From NCBI GenBank assembly GCA_029959195.1, contig CP114117.1, positions 1,736,001-1,800,000 of the forward strand: a stretch of 64,000 bases of DNA, in the 5' to 3' direction. The translations under genes were made by a program, and so were the position numbers. Below are positions 1-11,657 of the stretch, one piece after another. Source of the stretch: Dictyophora rubrovolvata (lineage: Eukaryota > Basidiomycota > Agaricomycetes > Phallales > Phallaceae). The notes beneath the pieces were generated by a model. The model saw only the letters and a program-made list of their open reading frames with translations, did not search any database and was not told where the DNA came from. The stretch's first letter is position 1, and each line of letters opens with the position of its first letter.

Positions 1-2430
1 GTTCTTCCAGCCTTTTCTGCAAAGTTTCCGCAACCTCAGCTCGAACTTCAACGTCATACTCGAGCTGTTGAACACGCTCTCTGAGCGATAGAACGGTTTC
101 ATCATTCCGAGAAAGCCTTTGCTCCAAATCGGCAATGTAAGCTGTTGAATGGGATTCAGCATCCCTACACTGTTGAATTTCGCGCCTTAGGTCCGCAACG
201 ACTGAGCTTGAATTCGAATTTTTCTCTTCATAAACTTTAATTTTTTCCTCCAAGTCTCGAATGTAGGCCTAAAAATGCATTAGACTAAAAGGTTTCATTA
301 TTACCCATAGCTTATGTACCTCTGTAGACACCTCCCTATCCGATAACTTCATCACTCTAGCACGTAGCTCTTCGAGATATGATTCTGTCGCTGCATGACG
401 TTCCGTTGTCGTCCCAAGCTCTTCCTCTTTCTCGGAGAGTAGATTGTTGGTATGACGAAGAGCTGCGCGATTGAGGTTAAGCTCCGCTTCCATAGAGGCA
501 ATTGTTTTTTCGTATTCTTCAATAACCGGTCCGACAATTTCCTCATACTTCCCCGTTCCTGGTATACTTCCACCTATGGCTCTCTGCGATTCACCTAGTT
601 CCCGACGAAGACGAGTGAGCTCCTCAGTACGTTGGGTAAACTGTCTTCTTAATTCATCATGTTGCGATTGAAGCTCAACGAATTGTTGCAGAGCGATCCG
701 ATTTGATCCTTCTTGCTCAAAGTCGTTATGGGTGTTTTCTGATCCTTCACCTGGGTTGACGCCATCTTTAAGAGATTTCAAATCTCTTCGCAATCGAGTG
801 ACCATGTTTTGCAACCATTCCACATCATCCCACCCGTCTTCTTTCTCGTTAATTACGGCCCTATTTCGAATATTCCGCGCACGATTGGCGTATTTCAAAG
901 TGTTGACCGTTTCACCAACATTCCATTCAGCAGGGCTGACGCATGCTATCATCAATGTATTAGAATTCCCGCCCAGAGAATCTTGTAGAAGTCGAGTAAG
1001 CTTCGAGTCGCGATATGGAATGTGAGATGCTGTGTGCGACTTGGCGCGAGAGGGGTCACCAAGCGCAGAGATAACATTTCCCAGCGCGAGTAATCCGCTA
1101 TTGATGGATATTCCCTCCTTTATGCGTTCGCCGGCTGCAGCCGTTCGTTTTAACTGACAGAAAAGTCAGATTTAGTTGGTGAGAAGAATAAAACCAATGC
1201 TACATACACGTTCGGAACCTGCAAGGTCAACAAAGTTGAACTTGGAGATAATGGTGACCCATTCCCCAATCTCATCATCATCCTTATCCTTGCCTGGGGC
1301 AGGACTTATCCGTCCTCCTAGGGAACTGCCGGGTCTGTTACCACCAACCCGGTTCATCGCAGCGTGGAAACTGGGTGTGGGAGGTCTACCTGTAGGTGAG
1401 TTTACACGTGGAAGAGAACTAGTATTATATTGTGACCCGGGGCGACCCAAACGAGAAGGGGAGCGGCCGGGCGGTAAGGGAGACGAGCTTCGCGCTGGCA
1501 ATCCGGAACCAGTAAACTTCTTTTGAGTGAGTGTTAATGAAAAGATTGCGTGTGAACGAGAGGACTGAGAATTCATGTCTGTTTCATTGGTCCTTCGTAT
1601 TGAAGTTCCTTGTTTGATAAGACTATGCAGATAATGATGTCAATTTCAAATTGATCTTCTGCTGCTGCAGAAGTTGCTTAAAAATACACACCTCATTACT
1701 TCATTGACGTTGCGAACTGAGACTTCGCGCAGACCGTTCCATATAATATTACCGTCTTTATCTTCCCGAATCTGAACCTCTCTTTTGACAGCATCATCAG
1801 CGAGTAGGTCAATCAGGTCTTCGTTGTAAATTTCGATAAATGAGCCCTTTACGGTATAAGTCCAGCCAGCCCCGCGCTCTTCCTTGATCTGACGCGCTCG
1901 TTCGAATATTTTTGAGAGAGATCTGGGTATGATTCCCATACCATTGTCTGGGTCGGAAGGGTCTGCATCCAGATCAACACCAGTCATTGAGTAAGTCTTC
2001 CCAGAAGACGTTTGACCATAAGCCAGGATTGTACAGTTGAATCCTTGCAAAAATCTGGAAATGAGAGGCTCAGCGGTAGTTTGGAATAGGGCATGCTGGG
2101 AGGTCGATGGTGGGTGAACCTGATCAAAGGTAAAAAACTGTTTTTTCGATTGACTGGAGTTGGAAGACGAGGGTTGAGAGGGGCTATTAGGAACAGGGGT
2201 GACGGCTGAGGACTGGGCAGAGTCGACCTGAACGGTAGTTGTGGAAGCAGCCTGCACTACTGTTCTCTGAAATCGGGCTGGTATGGAAATGGTATCATGG
2301 CTTGTTGTGGGCCGAATGCGAACCGCTAAAAACACGCGTATTGAAGAGGATTGACTCACAAAAAAAACAACATAACTTCAGATAACTTACCAACTTGCAC
2401 GGAAGTTGTACTCCCAGATGGCGGGGCCAT
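1..2430 (-). CDS. Kinesin-4-like motor protein (C-terminus beyond window)
   Basis: Plus-end microtubule motor of the KIF4/KIF21 (chromokinesin) type. The N-terminus reads [13 protein letters not shown], then AVRIRP across an intron (2390-2326). Motor motifs follow in order: P-loop GQTSSGKT, switch I NSQSSRSH, switch [23 protein letters not shown], and [17 protein letters not shown]. The neck [13 protein letters not shown] is typical of kinesin-4. After the neck comes a long coiled coil that continues to position 1, so the tail and cargo region are outside the window. Introns at about 2390-2326, 1691-1623, 1207-1154 and 320-270 restore the motor frame. The motor carries a Pro/Ser-rich insert (about 1270-1500) between switch I and switch II. 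The start at 2430 sits 13 codons before the conserved VRIRP; an upstream in-frame ATG near 2517 is possible. Confidence 0.93.
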
Positions 2431-2691
2431 ACCAGGGCGTCGTGAAGTCAAGAGACGAGGGCGGACTTTGCGACTAGTCCAATGTTTACCTAATCCGTCT
2501 GATTTCGGCTTTCTCATCAGGTTCGAAGCTTCATATGTATCTTCTTGCACACGCGATTTTCGTACATATATAAAGCAAAGCAGCCTTCTTTTAAAAAAGA
2601 CGCAAAGGCAAACGCCGTTCTGTTCTTCTTTTCGACGAACGGACAGCAATTAAATAGTTGGTCTGTTCTATAGACTCCTTTCAAGAAGTTG

Positions 2692-4052
2692 TCATTGAAG
2701 ACACTGATTTTTTGGCCCTGGTCCTGACAACCGCATCAAGTGGCTTAGAATGTCATCATCCAGCTCTTTCCATTTTTTGAACCGTTGAATGCTCTTCGGC
2801 CCTACATCAATCACAGAGATTTTGCGCTTCTCTTCTTCGTCCAGCCCGCCGATGATGACGGAGCAGTCTTTGAAAGTCGCTGATAATAGATAAGCAAGCA
2901 GAAATTGTCGAAGCGTGAACTCTCCCCCTTGGCGATAGAGTTCGATGAATTCTCTACATTCCGCTATGCTAGGCTCGGGTTCACCGTACCCAAGTGCCAA
3001 TTCAGGGTGAGAAAGACTCCACAGCCGAGTCAGGCCTTCAATGTCAAGGGGATCCAATGTTTTCTGCAAACGACGGATAATGTCAAAAATATCAGTTTCT
3101 AATATTTGGTTTAGGAGACGTTCGACAAGGGCTGAGCCTATGTCCGAAATATCGGCGTCTTCGGTGCAAAGTAAAAGTTTAGATAAATCTCCGTGAGTCA
3201 AATTCTGAGGGAGAGAGAGAATTGTAAAAAGTGGGACTTAATGTGACATAACAACAGAACTAACAGTTGCTGAATTGATTAACCTTCCACCGTGGAAGAT
3301 TCGCAAATTGTTTATTTGGCCGTCCGTTGACAGCCAAGACGTCCAAAGACCATGAAGATACCTTCGAATACGCCCCTTGTCGCCAGAAAATAAATCTAGG
3401 GGACAAAATGCTTCCTCGACGTACGACAAGTTCAAATGTTTGTAGTAACGGTGCATGCAGAACCGGCAATATCTCGTTTTATACGGAAGGGTTTCAGGGG
3501 AGAGTAGAGCTGGTGCTGGAAGGAACCCCCATTTTGGCTTAGCGGCGTCAAGCTCGCAATTAGCACCACAGATATGAAATTCAAAAATGCCCGATCCACC
3601 TTGATCTCCACAGCCAGCCCACGTTCTACCAAATTTGTAGCGAGGGCTGCCACTCTCTGACTCATGTCTATAAACTGTCGTTGTCGTTTCCGGACATTAG
3701 GGCGGAATGGTTCAATAGCTACGGCGAGTTTGCAAAGCCATTCACCCGTGACATTGACGGACTGCACATCGGGAAGGTAGTGCTCAGGCAACAATTGCGA
3801 AATGACTAGTTTTTGAAAAACAACTGAAGGGTCTTGGTCATCTTGTGGGTTCTCAAACGTATCCGGGGTTCCGGGGAATGTAGAACCTGGCAGATGCGGT
3901 GCCAAACTTTTGCGTATGCGAAGGACCTTTCCGCTGCACACTGAATGCTGTTTGCCAACGTAGGCGAGTAAGATGGATGCGCCACCTTCCGAGAGATAAG
4001 ACCAGTCCCGTTCAGAGTCAGTTTCGGTTAAATTGAAGCGATACATATACAT
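2692..4052 (-). CDS. IPK1: Inositol-pentakisphosphate 2-kinase
   Basis: Phosphorylates Ins(1,3,4,5,6)P5 at the 2-position to make phytate (InsP6). The first long exon shows the nucleotide-binding start WSYLSEGGASILLAYVGK and VLRIRKS. The family signature EIKPKWGFLP forms across an intron (EIK|PKWG), followed by RYCRFCMHRYYK. The last exon (2692-3201) holds ATFKDCSVII and VIDVGPKS, matching the C-terminal lobe. An intron with donor GTTAGT joins ..NSAT to NLTHGDLSK. Two near-adjacent Met codons (4052 and 4046) could start translation. The gene is divergent from arginase, with 214 bp between starts, so the two probably share a promoter region. Recognition rests on several IPK1-specific motifs and looks firm. 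Confidence 0.93.
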
Positions 4053-4266
4053 AGATAGAGTTCATTCGTGTGCCAAGGCACTTCTGCCACGACTACTCAG
4101 GAGATTACAATTGAAGCAAGGTCATCGTTTGCCAATTGCGATGATCCGTATTACATAAGCGCTTATTTAAAGAAAGTGCGTGACATCACCCCGTACTAGT
4201 ATATGAACCAAACTCACTCGTTCTCTTCTTTCTTTTCCATCAAGTTATCTGGCAACTTTACAAGAC

Positions 4267-5644
4267 ATGTCATCTCACCTTCGTTTCATTTCAGAGCCCA
4301 AAACGGTCGCAGTATGCTTTTAGGCTCGTTTTCGTGTCGTTCTTTGCTTATATGCTTTCCTTCGGATCGTGTAGATCGTAGGATGCCCTTTCAGGTGTGT
4401 TTTTATTGCGTGGGAGACATCGATCTAATGTTCTTTGCCTTTCAGTGGTGGTCAGGTGAGTCTGATCCAACGATTATCTCCATAGAAACAACCCACATCC
4501 CTGAATAGCCAAAGCCTGGCGTTGATCACGGTCCAATTCATTTAGTCAATGCCGGGATCATCGACCAACTCAAGGACCTTGGTTGGAAGGTTGAATTCGG
4601 AGGTCATCATCAATTTGAGGAAATCGCCACAGAGAGTGACCCTCCGCTTGGAAAACTAAAGAATCCCCGTCTTGTTTCCCGTGTAACTAACGCCGTGGCG
4701 AAGACCGTAGGTGACCATGCAAAGGAGGGGAAATTGGTGTTAACCCTAGGCGGCGATCACAGTCTTGTATTTCTTCTTTTCCTTTTTCTCTCACGTTTCT
4801 TTAAATTTGGCCTCGATAGGCTATGGGGACCATCTCAGGTACCTTTAGGTATGTATGCCCATCTCTAGCATGTATTTATATGCACATTGTAAGCTAACAT
4901 GGACAGTCAATTTCCTAACGCGACGGTAACTTGACTGTCCCCTTGTCTTTTCAACTTACTCAAACTTTTTAAGGTCGTTTGGGTAGATGCACATGCTGAT
5001 ATAAATACTCCGGCGACTACTGGATCCGGTAGGTGGTGAATCCAGCGTCATAACAATTCCTATGATGAAGTGGTTTCTCAGGAAATATCCATGGAATGCC
5101 CGTCTCGTTTTTGTTAGGCTTGACTAAACCTGAAGACACCCCCACCTTAACATGGGTACCTTCGGTGTTAAAACCTGCAAAGATTGTATATATTGGACTT
5201 CGTGACGTAGATCCCGGCGAGAAAAAAATTCTCAAAAACCTCGGTATCAAGGCATTTAGCATGCATGAAGTAGATAAATACGGTATAGGAAAAGTCGTTG
5301 AAATGGCACTTGATCATGTTAACCCGAATCGTGATCTGCCCATTCACCTGAGCTTTGACGTGGACGCCTTAGACCCTACAGTCGCTCCAAGCACAGGAAC
5401 ACCAGTATGAATTCCAATCATCATTATCAAGGAAGAGTTATTAAATCCCTCATAGGTCCGTGGTGGCTTGACATTTCGGGAGGGTCATTATATTTGCGAA
5501 GCCCTTTACGAGACCGGTTTATTGGTTGGGGTAGACCTAATGGAAGTCAATCCTACTCTTGCCGATTCCGTCTCCGTCGAACAAACAGTGAAGGTCGGCT
5601 GTTCATTGATCCGAAGTGCATTTGGTACGTTCTTTGAATGCTAG
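4267..5644 (+). CDS. CAR1: Arginase
   Basis: Hydrolyses L-arginine to ornithine and urea using a binuclear manganese centre. Reconstructed order: [78 protein letters not shown] and [12 protein letters not shown]. All the manganese ligands in GGDH, DAHAD and DVDAxDP are present. The coding region is split into many small exons, including a 10-nt exon (4446-4455) that supplies most of SGGQ and a 19-nt exon (4907-4925). An intron just before VRGG removes an in-frame stop that would follow ..STGTP. The protein ends ..[12 protein letters not shown]. Start 4267 gives the family-like [10 protein letters not shown]-type beginning. Confidence 0.95.
4446..4455 (+). other. 10-nt micro-exon of arginase
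   Basis: TGGTGGTCAG lies between an acceptor (..CCTTTCAG, intron 4395-4445) and a donor (GTGAGT, intron 4456-4508). Only inclusion of these 10 nt restores the conserved [16 protein letters not shown] reading, so the exon is fixed by both splice signals and protein conservation. Confidence 0.88.
4907..4925 (+). other. 19-nt micro-exon of arginase
   Basis: TCAATTTCCTAACGCGACG is flanked by an acceptor (..GGACAG) and a donor (GTAACT). It encodes SQFPNAT, which bridges the upstream ..GTF to [11 protein letters not shown] in frame, as expected for arginase. Confidence 0.85.
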
Positions 5645-5799
5645 AATGGCATCCGCACAAGGGTGATAATCTCAAAATAGGGGAGACCCTGCTATAATGC
5701 CATCCCGATAGCGGTCATTTACCTTATCAGTGGATTGTACATATTTTATCATTATGTACGTAACTATAAATATATGAATCAAACGATCTGACGACATGC

Positions 5800-7666
5800 T
5801 CATCTACGGGCAAAATCGTTATTAAACTCGCGCCCTATTAACATGCGCCGAATTTCCTGGGTTCCCGCACCGACTGCGTACAGCCGTGAATCCCGTAAAA
5901 TTCTTCCTACAGGGTAGTCATTGATATATCCATTGCCCCCCAAACATTGCATAGCCTCTAATGCCACCTCGATGGCACGATCTGTGGAATACAGAATTGC
6001 TCCGGCGCAATCCTAAAGATAATAAATTATGATTTGGCGTAATTAAGCCCGCAGACAACATACCCTGCGGCTAACTTGACCTTGGTCGCAAGCCCGAGCC
6101 ACCGCATATACATAGCTTCTACTTGCATTCAACTTTGTATACATATCTGTTAATGCATAAAGTAAATTGTTTCCGTAAGATGAACAAGAAAATATTACCT
6201 GCAGTTTTTCCTACCAGGAACAAGGAGTGTTATAAAAATCATCGACAGTACGGTACGAATACACACCTTGCATTAATTGAAAAGTACCGATTGGTTGATT
6301 GAACTGTTCTCTGGTATGAATATATTCGACAGCATAATCAAACGCAGCTTGCATCAAGCTAAGTTGTGCATTGTTATTTTTAAAGATGAAATTCCCAGGA
6401 TAATTAATGACAATACCCGAGTGGTCCGCCGCTGAGAACAAGTCGTTCAAGGTCGAGACCCGACATCAACACACCCACACCTTTGTTAACTTCTCCCAAA
6501 ACATTCTCTTTTCTTGGAGTTAGATGACTTCAAACGAGATTCAAAATAAAAAACTTACCGTCCGGAATCTCGCAACTGTTAAAAACCAACTCGCAGGTAT
6601 CGCTCCCTCGCATCTAAAAAACACACTTCGTCGGCAATTATAGAAAGTAAAATGTAGCCCAGTCTCACTCCAAATTTATCGAGTTTCTGATGTGTTGAAA
6701 ACCCCTTCAATTCTTTTTCAACGATAAATGCTGTGATACCCTTGGAATGCTGTTCGGGTTCGGTTTTGGCGTAGACCACAATTGTTGAAGCAATTGGGCC
6801 GTTGGTGATCCTGGTACAAATTTCGGATTAGGGAAATGTTTTATTTGTTTAAAAATCGACATTGACCAAAACTTGTTCCCATTTAAAACGTAACCGCCAC
6901 GAGTTTTCGTAGCCTTTAATTTCATAGACACCACATCACTTCCGCTTCCCGGTTCACTCATTGCGAGTGCGCCAACTTTCTTTCCGCTAACCAGATCGGG
7001 CAAGTATTTCATCTTCTGCGCTGGCGTTCCATGTCGATGTATTTGATTGACACACAAGTTAGAATGTGCGACATATGACAACCCAACCGATCCGGATGCC
7101 CTTGAAATCTCTGAGATAGTAACAAGTAAATACCAGTAAAATAAAAATGATAAATGTGAAATACCTTCGGTAGCTATGACGTGCTGAAGATACCCAGAAC
7201 CTAGCCCACCATACTCTTCTGCAACGGTTATTCCTGCAGCAACTCGTCACCCACAAAACCGAAAACATTGAAATCTTTGTTTAAACCTAATAACCCCATG
7301 GTTCCTAACTTCTCCCACAAGTCCTGATCGAAAAACGGTGCATCAGCATCTTAGTACGGGGCCAAGGATGAAATAGCCAGCAGTAGCTAGTACCATCGGA
7401 AAATTATTACTCCTGTCAGTCTGTTCTGCTCGAGGAGCAATTTCAGCCTCAGAGAATGCTGTTACAGCATTACGAAACTGAGATAGATGTGTCAAAAGGC
7501 GAAGTCGATCAATGGCGAGCTTTCGGCCTCTCACCTCTGTCTGATCCTCTGTCAAATTTGCAATATGGGTGTTGTAAAAGCTGGCATATCGTCGTTGGAC
7601 AGTTCTGGGGTATGTAACGAGAGGAGTTCCTTTCAGAATCCGTCTTGACAATCTGTTCATCATCAT
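5800..7666 (-). CDS. IVD: Isovaleryl-CoA dehydrogenase, mitochondrial
   Basis: Flavoprotein of leucine breakdown; oxidises isovaleryl-CoA to 3-methylcrotonyl-CoA and passes electrons to ETF. The N-terminus ([13 protein letters not shown]..) looks like a mitochondrial presequence. Recognised blocks in order: [110 protein letters not shown] and [10 protein letters not shown]. The Glu in LERLVLSGG is the position of the IVD-specific catalytic base, which separates IVD from other acyl-CoA dehydrogenases. Several short introns break the frame, but all conserved segments join cleanly, so the gene looks intact. Confidence 0.94.
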
Positions 7667-7958
7667 GGAACACGTAGTTTGCAGGGCTCAAGTTCTAAGA
7701 CAACCTCAGCATGTGATTGTACTCCGGAATTTCGAATGTCACACCGGCACCAATCACGCCAAGATATTACTGCGTGAATTGAAACAACTGGGACATACTA
7801 TGTCTGATTCGTATGGAACTTATTAATAATATGAATGTAAAAATACAGTGATAACGAAATTTTCCGACACTGCGCAAATTAATATGTAAGACAGTCCGAA
7901 ATCCAACCTTGAAAATGAAGTGTATCGTATATATGTAGCATGGAAAACGACCCGTTAA

Positions 7959-9780
7959 TTATTCATGATTTACTTGGTAATCGAAGAGAACCTGGTCTCC
8001 CCAGAACGTGGGAACACAAGCACCGATAGGTATAGGAGCTTGTCCACCCAGGTTCAAAGTTTTGGTATCCGTGCTAGTAGTAGTTTGCCATGTCGCATAT
8101 CCCTTCGCGTTGGGTATTCCGGTGCGCATGAAGGAATAGTACCTTTCCTGAATTTCTTGCGTTAGAGAAATCGGTTCTGGTCCCGTACCGAATACGACTT
8201 CAATATCATCCTGATGACAAACAACGCCGGGTTGGGTGCATTCAGAAACATCTTGGTTGGACGGGTAGGTAATACCAACAGTGAATAAACCCGTATATTG
8301 CTTAGTGCCACCATGTGCAGCCCAATTTTTAGAAAGGACCCAACTAGGGCATCGCCAGAGCGCGTCTGTGGATATAATGCCAACGACCGTCCGAAGGTCG
8401 ACGCTCGCATTGAATTGGTAAAAGGGAGAGTCTAAAACCTTTGCAGTTCGATTTTGGCCCAGATTTTCCACGAGAAACGCTTCGAACGTATCTTCTGAGA
8501 TGGGGGCTTGTGAATCAGGGAAGAAACTGAAGACCGTAGGAACGGACTCATTTTTGACCGTCGTGATAACGATTGGTTTTAGCTCCGATGCAGGGGGAAA
8601 CGTAGAAGAGTCCGTCAGTGTATGCGTTATGAACTGACCACATGGACTGGGTCTGATAGGAGATGAAAAATAGAATTCCCGATCCAAAATAGGAGCCTCG
8701 TTGAAGAGGTTGTTCTGATGCTCGAGAAGAGTTTCTAGAACCATGGTTTCGGCGCAAGTGCCTGAGCATCCAAGTTCGGTTACCCAAGCCTCACGTAGGA
8801 TGGACAAGGCGTTAGAGGTCAAAAATCCATAATCGAGGGGGTCAGAGTGAAGCCAAGCGTTATTGAATAGCGGTGAGGCGGCAGGCGTTCCTAGAAGACC
8901 ATGAATGAGGGATGCTCCACTTGATTGACCAGCCAAAGTGAGCTGAGGGGTGTTGGGGGAACCACCAAAGTATGGGAGAACGCAGTGAAGGAAAGTTAGG
9001 GCTGTGACCAGGTCTCGTAAAGCAAGGTTACTGTTGTTTGAATTTTCGGAGGGGGGTAAAAGACCCAACTAGAAAAAAAAGGGAAGCCCATTTAAACCCA
9101 GAGGACAATGTATAACTAATTAGCGGTAACTTACGGCGCCCAGACGATATTGAACTACGGCCACGATCTGGAAAGGATTTCAGAAGAGGGTTCACTTGAA
9201 AAAAAGATTGCTTGTTAGGTACCGAATTAGTGGCAACCGCTAAGTTTGAGCCATCCAAGCCAGGATCTGTAGCTCCACCAACTATATATGACCCTCCATG
9301 AACCCAGCAGAGGGTTGGAGTACCCCCGGGAGTCGTCTTGGCAGTATGCGGGACATAGAGAACGACGTATAGACAATCTTCTGACATTTGGGACGAGTTG
9401 ACATTTGACTGTGGACAAAGCGGTGGAAGTGCCGCAGGATTAGACCTACTCCTGAAATATTCGTAAAAAAAAGGAAACATAAATTTCGACATAAAAGCGA
9501 CTTACGGTGGAATCCAAGCTGTAGACATCTCAGGTGGTGACCAGCGGTTGGCGGTAGCGTATTTCGCTACATAGCGAGTTACACCACCGTGTGTGGCGAC
9601 GCCAATGACATTGTTCATAGAAACGGGATTGTTCATAGAAACAGGATTGGAAGTTCTGCGGCATAGGACATCGAGAAAGGGAAGACGGCACAAAATGGAA
9701 GTAATAGAGGAAGCGGGAAGCGGGGAAGCAGCAGCGGCGGTGAACGAAAGACCAAAAGATAGGGCAGCTAGAAGACGCAT
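7959..9780 (-). CDS. Secreted type-B carboxylesterase/lipase
   Basis: Alpha/beta-hydrolase of the carboxylesterase type-B family. It starts with a clear signal peptide (MRLLAALSFGLSFTAAAASP), so it is probably secreted. Family features: EDCLYVVLYVP, oxyanion-hole segment WVHGGSY, the nucleophile elbow GQSSGA and the His region VCHQDDIEVVFGT. At least two introns occur (around 9504 and 9070-9180). Just after the signal peptide the six residues NPVSMN are repeated in tandem, encoded by an 18-nt direct repeat at 9614-9649. The substrate cannot be told from sequence; fungal members act on lipids, feruloyl esters or xenobiotic esters. Confidence 0.9.
9614..9649. repeat. 18-nt tandem duplication inside the esterase gene
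   Basis: Two copies of TTCATAGAAACRGGATTG lie head to tail and differ at one base. They keep the reading frame and encode NPVSMN twice on the minus strand. Confidence 0.9.
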
Positions 9781-10356
9781 CGCGTAGTTGCGCTTAGCCT
9801 CTGAAGAACTCGCAGAGTATATTCAGTTAGAAATATATATATGAGAAACGAGAGACTTTCAGTTGGGAATAGAGAGCTTGACGGAGAAACTTGAAGGGTC
9901 AAAACACACCGCTTTGCGGGCTATTGTTGTCCGCGCATTCAATTCCCTTTGTGTCCCTTGTGGCTTGTCAGAATTCTTCCCAGGCTTTCCCTTGTCATGC
10001 ATGCCGTGAGTTAAGGATATATCCTTTCCTGATGGAGCCCCTGCCCATTGTAGAATAGATTAAAATGGCACGAATGACCTTGCTTGCATTTTCACTACAG
10101 GTCACTAGGAGAGTCGACAGCGCGCAGGATATGATTACCCTGTTTGCAAAGGGACAAGAGGAACACACCCCAATTGTAATTCCAGATCGATATAATGCAG
10201 GCTATTTTCGTGAATAAAACGTGCAAGTCCTCAAATGACAAATGACAAATGACAAATCCCAAATCCCCAAGCTCAAGAGCCAAGGCCCAAATGATAATCT
10301 GAATCCGGTCCTGGTCACGTGATACATATCTCACGCTCCGACACCTCTCAGCGTGA
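9781..10356. other. Gene-free interval between the esterase and MRP51
   Basis: A 576-bp divergent promoter interval with no supported gene. It contains a short tandem repeat, three copies of AAATGAC at 10233-10253, followed by two copies of AAATCCC. Confidence 0.6.
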
Positions 10357-11622
10357 ATGTCATCGTCCGCTGTTCCCTCACCTTTTGGAAAGCTTTTACA
10401 ACGCTCCAAGTTTGCATCATATGACCCGCTAATTGGTCAGGCATATACAACATACGGTGGTCACGCCTATCGAGGCAATTGGGGGCTTAAAAGGCCATTA
10501 CCAAACAGACGCAAAGTCGGTTTCATCAATGTTCAGTCCATCGACTCCAGAGAGCAGCAGACCGAATGGAATAGCGCAGAGTCGTCAGCAAGATGGATCA
10601 GGAGATGGGACGAGTCTGGGAAAAAAATACAGCTCATGGACACCGGGCCATGGCACTTGAGAAACGCTGCCCAGTGGAGCCCCGACAGCGAATTCTCCCC
10701 CATTTCAATAAACGAACAAAATACCCTTCCCTTGATCAATCGCCAGCTTTCTAGGGTGCCTCCCATGTCTTCCAAACAATTTAATCGATATCTCGAGCGA
10801 ACACGCTCAATTCGTCCTTTATTCAAACAGTTCTTGCAGGAGGAACTAAAATTCCAGGAGTCCCGGCCATCACCAGATAAAGGACGTCCTATTAAAGCCT
10901 TTGGATCAGGCGAGGTGGATATGTATTCGTCAGCTCAATTTGCCACCTCCTCGTTCCTGACCAAGTTCAGGAAGCAAAGGATATCCTCTCACTTTGAGTC
11001 TCTTGATTCATCTGCTCTTATCGGGTCCGAACCCCACATTTACGCAGGCTTGGAGCTCACAGTTATTCCACCTCTTCAAATTCGTTATCTATACGGACCG
11101 TCTTTAGGACGCATTATTGCTCGAAACGTCCATGCTACGAAAAATCCGACTGTTATCCGCGATACATCACACAAAGTTAGTCTTGCCGCCGTTACTGGTA
11201 TTGTAGGAGAAATACATTCCCCAGGGACCCAAATGACGGACCATGAAGCTGCAAGACACGGCTCTCAAGCGGGAGTGGATGGTCTCCGAATCGCTCATAT
11301 CCAGCTTGCAGACCCCCCCAATGTTGTCCGACGCAAACCGAGAACCGCAGCGAATACTACATTCGCGCCTGTCGACATATACTCGACACATAATGAAAGT
11401 AATTTATCAAATCCATACCCACTGGGTTCTCGTAATTATATCGGCAAATATCCTTCCAGCTATATTGAGAACATAGGAGCCCCAAACCTACTGTCGAAGT
11501 ATGCAGAAGAAGGGAAAAGGCGCACAGCGGCAAGGCAGAAACCTCACAGCGCAAGCGATAATGCGAAGCTGATGGAAAATCTTAATCATATTACAAAAAA
11601 TGCTGTTATAAAAGATCAATAA
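10357..11622 (+). CDS. MRP51: Mitochondrial small-subunit ribosomal protein Mrp51 (bS1m)
   Basis: A single uninterrupted frame of 421 codons, unusual here because most neighbours are intron-rich. The N-terminus PSPFGKLLQRSKFASYDP and the motif YRGNWGLKRPLPNRRK match the Mrp51 family of fungal mitochondrial 37S subunit proteins, as does QQTEWNSAESSARWI. In yeast, Mrp51 helps translate mitochondrial mRNAs through their 5' leaders. The N-terminal ~90 residues are the most family-like; the C-terminal half is more divergent. The gene is divergent from the esterase and converges on the CCCH/AAA+ gene, whose stop lies 36 bp downstream. Confidence 0.88.
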   Translation: MSSSAVPSPFGKLLQRSKFASYDPLIGQAYTTYGGHAYRGNWGLKRPLPNRRKVGFINVQSIDSREQQTEWNSAESSARWIRRWDESGKKIQLMDTGPWHLRNAAQWSPDSEFSPISINEQNTLPLINRQLSRVPPMSSKQFNRYLERTRSIRPLFKQFLQEELKFQESRPSPDKGRPIKAFGSGEVDMYSSAQFATSSFLTKFRKQRISSHFESLDSSALIGSEPHIYAGLELTVIPPLQIRYLYGPSLGRIIARNVHATKNPTVIRDTSHKVSLAAVTGIVGEIHSPGTQMTDHEAARHGSQAGVDGLRIAHIQLADPPNVVRRKPRTAANTTFAPVDIYSTHNESNLSNPYPLGSRNYIGKYPSSYIENIGAPNLLSKYAEEGKRRTAARQKPHSASDNAKLMENLNHITKNAVIKDQ

Positions 11623-11657
11623 TTAATAACTGAGATCTAATACACTGATGTGGAAAT

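Noticed and set aside
5404-5460. Apparent premature end of arginase after STGTPV
   Set aside because: A GTATGA..CATAG intron removes the stop and continues to [12 protein letters not shown].
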